Part shown: in pieces, positions 58,439-64,000 of the stretch | How positions within the stretch are numbered: the stretch's first letter is position 1 | How the letters are laid out: every line of letters starts with the position of its first letter | Source: Bimuria novae-zelandiae CBS 107.79 | Lineage: Eukaryota; Ascomycota; Dothideomycetes; Pleosporales; Didymosphaeriaceae | DNA length: 64,000 nucleotides | Assembly (NCBI GenBank): GCA_010015655.1 | Contig: ML976663.1 | Coordinates: 614,393-678,392, forward strand | Reading direction: 5' to 3' | The notes under the pieces: model-generated | What the model was told of the DNA's origin: nothing | Databases searched by the model: none | Seen by the model: only the letters and a program-made list of their open reading frames with translations | Program-made: the position numbers and the translations under genes

Positions 58439-60752
58439 CTAAGTCACGTTAGTATATAGTTTACATAGCATCGCAAACTTGTAGGTTACCTGCATAAAGA
58501 CCTCGAGTTTCGCCATTGACACTACTCCTTGCGACATGCTCTTGCAAAGGCTAAGAGTCTCTAACCAGTAGAGGTATTGCTGTCTCAGAAAGCTGTCAAC
58601 GGCGCCTCTATCCTGCAGATCGACTTTGTACTTTGCAGAAGAGCTAGGATTCCAGTCACAGAGGTGATCGATCCAGTAGATACACGAGTAGCGTGACGCT
58701 GCTAATGGGTCTGGATCTGGCTGTTTCACTTGCTCAGCAGGATACCCGAACGCACGTAAGCCATATATGTCTCGTCGGAGCGGCTTGGACATGACTTGGA
58801 GCGACCTCGAGAAGATTTCGTAGTGGGCCTTCTCCGTTCCAGATGGGAAAATTTCGTTCAATGCGCTCGCGAATAAAAAGTCTTTTGCGGATTGATGTAC
58901 AAAATACACAGAGTCTCCTCGGATAGTAAGGAACGAGCCACACAGACCAATGATCTTTCGTAACGACTCAAGGTCATCAGGGATATCCTTGAGCATCTCG
59001 ACAAGAGATGTCAGCTCTTTGAGTGTAATAGGTCGGTATACGATCGCGATCGAGCCAGTATCCGCTTGCAGAGATCTGCATCCTCTGCATTGTCCAAATT
59101 GCATATCTGCTGCATCATCCGCTCGTATAGAGAATCTAGTCCAGGTGGGAACGCGTTTAGCTTCGCAAAGATTTTCCGATGTGGAATATTCTCGAGGTTT
59201 TGACAGACCAATGCTACCCAGAGGAAGGTATCATTCGCATTCGTGGATAGATAGCCTAACACGGCGTTTCGCGTTTTTTCGTCATACTTCTTCTCCTCCG
59301 CTAGCCGAAGCACCTTATGCCGGATGAATATAGTAACCGCTGTGGAAACAGACTCTGCGTTCAGTTCGATGCACAGCCTCACCTTATGCCCCGCCCTCTC
59401 GAGCCGTTCCTCAGTGTCAGGCCAGTTGCGGCTGGAGACGATCCACTTGACGCGAGAGGATACACACGACTTCTGAACGATAAAGTCTGACAGATTCGAT
59501 GAGTCTGTTACGCACTCGTCAAGTGCATCGATAACTAAGGACGTGTTGTTCAAGCTCGGATCTTGCAGGATGTCTGTGAAAATCTCGGACAAGACAACCC
59601 AGGCATTCGTGTCCTCGAAAAGTGCTTTGCCTGCATGATCGTGCTTTTTTGTATATGCGAGACAAGAGATGGCTGCTGGTTGACAAGCAAGTATAGCAGA
59701 CCTCGTAACACGGCCGTGGCGTTGTTAATTCGCGTATCCGTAGCCTGACAGAAGAAATAGGACAGGTGGTCTGTCTTAATCATTAACTTGTTCAGCTCAT
59801 TGATGATGCCGCAGAGCAGCATCGTCTTCCCTTTGCCGGAATCGCCCTTGATCCATAGCAGTCGGCTTTGCGGGTCGTCACGCCATCGTTGGAAGTCGGA
59901 GTTTTCGGGGATCCAGTGGTATGAATCCTCCAGCAGGTCGCCTTTGGTCTCCTCAATGCGCTTTTTGTCATCACGGGGATCGGTGAGGTGTAAGTCTTGG
60001 ATACACTTCTCCCGCTTGTCGATCTCATCCATGAGCCGCTTAAATGCCCCCACTTTTCCTTCACCATAGAGAGGGGGTATGTAGACGTCTAAAATCCCCA
60101 GTAATGAGTACGCCTTGTCTTCTTCAAGCGTTGTCTGGCGGTTTTCTATCCACGACAATCGCTTATTGATGCTGAACTGGGACAAAGGGGCCCCTCGAAG
60201 CGCTGACTCCGGAATTCCGGTTATTTTGCAGATTCGTTGCGTTAGTAATCTCTTATCACCAAGCTCCTTCCCTTCTTGAGAGAAAAACTCGACCGAACCT
60301 GGGGCAAGAGGTTCTTGAAGCGTCCAACCCCGGGTGAACCATCTGCTGACTCGAAAAGCCGGCTCCCAAGCAAATTCAGAGTCTTCGTCGCTTGCTTTTC
60401 GCTTAGCCGTCGAAACATCTGATAGATAGACGTAGCATTTCCCGGCATCTCGGTACCAGCGAAACATAGAGTTGAGCGCTTCCCGAAGTTCACCATAGTT
60501 TGATTTGTCGATGCAGCATGTATCCACCCAAAAGTATTGTAAGCCATCACGCTCGGCCTGTTCCCCACAGAATCGGATCTACTTGTAGCCAACCTTGTCC
60601 TGTCCAGTGCTTTCTATCAAATCTTTGAAGGTAACCTCTTCGCCTTCTCTCCGTGTATGCGAAAGGATCGCATAGGGAGGGATAATATCATCGCCCACGA
60701 ACTCTTTCGTGAGGTTAAACTCGCCAGTATGGCTGCGTAGCAGAAGACGCAT
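58439..60752 (-). pseudogene. HET-NACHT (NLR-like) incompatibility gene, broken
   Basis: From the ATG at 60752 the frame reads a HET domain (PPYAILSHT, then YFWVDTCCIDKSN, then GWTLQEPLAP). It continues into a linker and a NACHT ATPase with Walker A LLWIKGDSGKGKT near 59820-59850 and Walker B LVIDALDEC near 59520. The late block VYFVHQSAKDFLF is typical of the winged-helix part of these proteins. Three lesions are seen: a TAG at 60579-60581 inside the HET domain, one missing base in a six-A run (59645-59650), and one missing base near 59055. The HET signature SHTWG also reads SHTRR. The frame ends at 58441, before any WD or other repeats, so the sensor region is absent. Intact relatives trigger heterokaryon incompatibility or other cell death. 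Confidence 0.85.
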
Positions 60753-61073
60753 TGCTATGCAGGAAGCTCTGACGGAGGCATATAGTAGGAATAGAGTCTC
60801 GGAGGCTCAACGCGACAGCCTAGCTGAGAAGATGAACGCGGCAACTCGGTCGTCTAAGAACGTTAGTGCTCGATCTGAAGGTTAGCGCGCGTACAAGGAA
60901 ATAGGGATAATAAGCTTTACTGAAGGGTTGCATCGAGAAGTAAGATAGTGCCAGAGTGCTGTGAGCTGATTCCGCTGTGCATTAGGGTCTGTTCGGTGCG
61001 CCCAACTTTTCAGCCAAAACGTCTAAAAAGACGCTGAGTAAGCCAAAATTTTTAGAAATTGAGGGTCGTGTTT
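60753..61073. other. Intergenic stretch
   Basis: No gene. A short palindrome, CGTCTAAAAAGACG, lies near 61020. Sequence just before 61074 is the left flank of the second copia copy. Confidence 0.45.
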
Positions 61074-61415
61074 TGTCACGGTTTATGGCTCTTACTCTAC
61101 AAGATAGTTGCTCCTACCTTGACATGGTTGCGACTTACCTTCTTTCTGTCTAGGACTAGCGTTGTTTGTGCCTGCGCACCTATACCTTCTGTAGCTTCTA
61201 GATAGAATAACCTCAGTTCAATCCTGCAATCTTTTCCACTGCGTACTGTCCGCTCAGCGCTCTGCTCACCGCGACAGTTATGAGCCCGGCTTGCACCTTG
61301 GATTGTTCTCACCTGCTGCTGTAACGTCACTCAACACACGAGTTGCACGTTGCTATACCGCGTTCTTTACAACGCACCTGTTACCGCGTTCTCACAACGC
61401 ACATACTAGGATCTC

Positions 61416-61608
61416 TGTCGCGGTGAGCAGAGCTGGACAGTACGCAGGGAAATTGAAGGATTGAACTGAGGTTGTACTATCTAGGAACTACAGAAGATAT
61501 AGGTGCGCAGGCACAAACAACACTAGTCCTGGATAGGTAGAAGGTAAGTCGCAACCATGCCAAGGTAAGAGCAACTATCTTGTAAGGTAAGGGCCATAAA
61601 CCGTGACA
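61416..61608 (-). mobile_element. Nested reverse solo LTR
   Basis: An inverted 193-bp copy of the same LTR runs from TGTCGCGG to CCGTGACA, flanked by ATCTC (61411-61415, 61609-61613). The empty target is visible in the first copia copy near 18550 (GGATCTCTGCCTAG), confirming the insertion. Confidence 0.92.
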
Positions 61609-62759
61609 ATCTCTGCCTGGATCCATCGATACAGTCGACTATAGCCTCTGCAATGGCTACTGAGTCCGACCCCGCTGTGACGCGAGTTACTGTTGTCCTG
61701 AACACACTAGATAATTGGTTTACCTAGTTATTTATTCGCCGAGACGTTGCTAACCGCTATAGTCTCTAGCAGTATATTAACCTTAACGTAGCAAAGGAGA
61801 ATCTCCCTAAGCTATAGGAGCCTTATAAGCCTTAACTTACTAATTATAAACTTAAAGCTACTAGACTCTCTTACCTATTTACTAACAATTAAGAATCCTA
61901 TTAATAAGAATATAATTAATAGGAACGCCGTCGCACTAAGTACTGTACTTAAATAAAGGCACTAGCTAACCTAAATATAGATATTAGCAAGATAATTACT
62001 GCACGCTATATACACCTAATTAAAGATTATAATACCTTATATAACTAATTAGTCACCCTTAAGAAGTTCCTTTATTTTACAGACGCGACACGCCATCGTG
62101 AGCTAGCTAATAAATATAATACCTTTAAGACTACGCCACGAGCTGTAAAGAAGATTAAGTAATAGCTATTAAACTAGGTATATATTATAGCTTAGGGCAA
62201 GACTGTTAGCCTGCCTAAGACTAATAGTAATTAACTATAGGAGGACTTCCTTATTGCCTATAAGGCACTTAATTAAGAGTACGCTACGTCCTGCCTACGC
62301 GAGATCTTTAAGTATAAAGCGCGAGGCACTACCGCTAAGATCTTATTTCTAGAAACTTACGTTACTAAGATAACCACCTATCTACGCCGTACAAAACCAC
62401 ACTTAACAGGCCTGGTAGTATCCGCTGCTGAGCTAGGCATCGCCAAACAAGTTGATTCTAAACACGATGACGGCCGAGGTAGCAGTCGCGACCAAGACAA
62501 GCTATCTAAGAACTATGTCTACGAAAAGAAGCACTAGTATACTAACTACTTTATCCTTAACACACGACACCTACGACGTTTAAAGGACTATTAGCCTACT
62601 ACTAAGGCTATATAGAAGGTTAAGGAAGTATAAAAAGACCCTAAAATTAATAAGCGCATTAAGACTGCTCTAACTAAATAGGCAGCCTAATAACTACAGA
62701 ATACTAAATTACTGCGAATTAATAATAGTAATCCTCCTGCTAAAGACAGTAACACCTTT

Positions 62760-63074
62760 GTGGCAGTTGCTGGCCTATTACATATTAGTATCGATCAAGT
62801 CGATTCTCTCGAACTCGAATCACTCGAATCTCGATCAAATGACGTTTCAAACATGATTACGCTGGATACCAATACTGAGCCTGAGGGAGAGCTTACAGTG
62901 ATGGTTGGAGATGACACTGACAAGACTAAGCTTCTTAATCGATGGATCGTTGATCCAGGGTCGAACACCCACGTTATCAATATAGAGTTATGGCACGGCT
63001 GGAAGAGGATAAATAACAATCCAAAGCGTCGCTACCTCCATACTAGCAATAGCCATATTCTTATTATGGCTTAG
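62760..63074 (+). pseudogene. Copia protease-region remnant
   Basis: The frame contains NRWIVDPGSNTHVINIE and runs on 30 residues further than the equivalent frame at 20244 because this copy carries fewer mutations. Confidence 0.75.
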
Positions 63075-63584
63075 GGCACGATAAAACTCGTCGCTCGTAC
63101 ACTACATGGACTATAGACGCTAGAGCTAACGCACGTCGCGTACATCGAAGGCTTTCTTACAAGCGTATTAGGACTCGCTCGCTGTTATACAGAGTCTATC
63201 TACTTTAACTCTAGCTAAGATGTCCTGTATATGTATTAGCCGTCCTATGTTATCGCATAACTTAAGTATAACAGAGGTTACTAGCTTATTAACGCAGAGC
63301 TATCACATTAACTGCCTTTATTATTACTTTACTTAACACTAAGTACGTTTAGAGCATTATATCGCCCGTTATATGCACTAAAGCTAATTAACGTTATTAA
63401 CTAACGTGTTACATATTAGATCTGGGGCCACCCGGGCCGCAAGGTAGTTAAATAACTAGAGGCAAACGTTACTAGCGTTTAACTAATAAGAGAACACATA
63501 GACTATCTCTGTTAAATATATATTAAAGCTTAAATAACTTATATTATCTTAAGACGCCCGGCTAAGAGCCGTGCACAATAACTA

Positions 63585-64000
63585 AGTCGGGCACCCTATT
63601 TTCGGACACCCCCTATTTTCAGACACCCCACTAAATTTCGCCGCTACCACTAATCTAGGTTGCAAATGTGCTCACAACTTCGTGAAATAAATTTATAAAA
63701 ATTTTAAAAAAATTGTATTTAAAGCATTTTAATCGCTTTCTTTATCTACACTTAAATCACAATTAAGATACCGTTGTGTTAGTTGTTGATTCCGTGCTAA
63801 GCGTCGAACTAATAATTACTCTACTTCCTCGTTAGAGCTACTTTCCTCCTCTATAATAATAACCTTTTGCTTTGCACTTCTCACCTTGCCAACACGTTAA
63901 GAAGGATCTTAATTAGTTTAAGAGAGAACTTCTGTAAGATTTACGAAGAAATTATTTAGATTAGTTGCGACTTTAAGACGTTTTAGTAGGTTAGCTTATT
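63585..64000. mobile_element. Start of a TA-inserting DNA transposon, continues past the window
   Basis: At 63583-63584 the copia sequence stops at a TA present in the uninterrupted copy near 21070. New sequence begins AGTCGGGCACCC, with the near-repeats TTTTCGGACACCCC and TTTTCAGACACCCC. An end at a TA suggests a Tc1/mariner or pogo relative. The other end is outside the window, so identity is tentative. Confidence 0.6.

Larger units (their letters stand above)
61074..63584 (+). mobile_element. Second copy of the first copia family, truncated in view
   Basis: The 5' LTR (61074-61276, 203 bp) and primer site GTTATGAGCCC are less mutated than those at 18218. The internal sequence matches the first copy up to position 63584, where a new element begins. 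The 3' part, if it exists, lies beyond the window, so the target duplication cannot be tested. A solo LTR of the same family is nested at 61416. Confidence 0.9.

Overview
The window looks like nuclear DNA of a filamentous ascomycete (Pezizomycotina; a plant-associated dothideomycete is my best guess, by inference only). The evidence is short GT–AG introns with CTGAC/CTAAC branch sites, fungus-type gene families (WBP2/GRAM protein, HET-NACHT protein, Ser/Thr-rich secreted proteins, 3-beta-HSD/Erg26-like enzyme), and a split between gene-bearing DNA of ordinary GC content and AT-rich, stop-riddled transposons in which CpA is depleted. The latter is the pattern expected of repeat-induced point mutation (RIP).

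Layout. 1-3.5 kb: no supportable gene. 3.5-5.3 kb: a three-exon beta-carbonic anhydrase, then a small gene whose stop codon lies in the target duplication of a 201-bp hAT-type MITE. 6.0-8.4 kb: an element with arms of about 515 bp that carries a NACHT-type gene fragment. 9.7-17.8 kb: a bulb-lectin gene with an in-frame TGA, a protein kinase, and a very large secreted mucin-like protein with two C-terminal Cys-rich modules and a G-tract upstream. 18.2-24.2 kb: a complete copia element (TSD GAGCT) carrying a nested 533-bp solo LTR (TSD GGCCT). 25.1-31.5 kb: a WBP2-like gene broken by an assembly gap, a MACPF/SNTX-like gene and a secreted, probably GPI-anchored protein.

32.2-48.35 kb: a 65-codon secreted Cys-rich gene (candidate effector) is cut in two by a 15.9-kb transposon nest. 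Copia A (TSD GACAA) contains a pogo-type DNA transposon (TSD TA) and copia B (TSD AGTAT); copia B in turn contains copia C (TSD GCTTT). 49.4-50.7 kb: a secreted Thr-rich protein. 51.26-52.01 kb: a 341-bp inverted repeat. 52.09-56.34 kb: two pogo-type transposons back to back, sharing one TA. 56.8-58.0 kb: an Erg26-like dehydrogenase with a probable GC–AG intron. 58.4-60.75 kb: a HET-NACHT pseudogene. 61.07 kb to the end: a second copia copy carrying a nested reverse solo LTR (TSD ATCTC), cut off at 63,585 by a further TA-inserting element.

The host genes form no evident cluster. They are mostly independent secreted, cell-surface or signalling genes separated by transposons. The dominant story is repeated transposition into and beside genes. 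It has split a putative effector gene, decorated a stop codon, captured an NLR fragment and left a dead NLR-like gene. The target-site duplications allow the order of events to be read directly.
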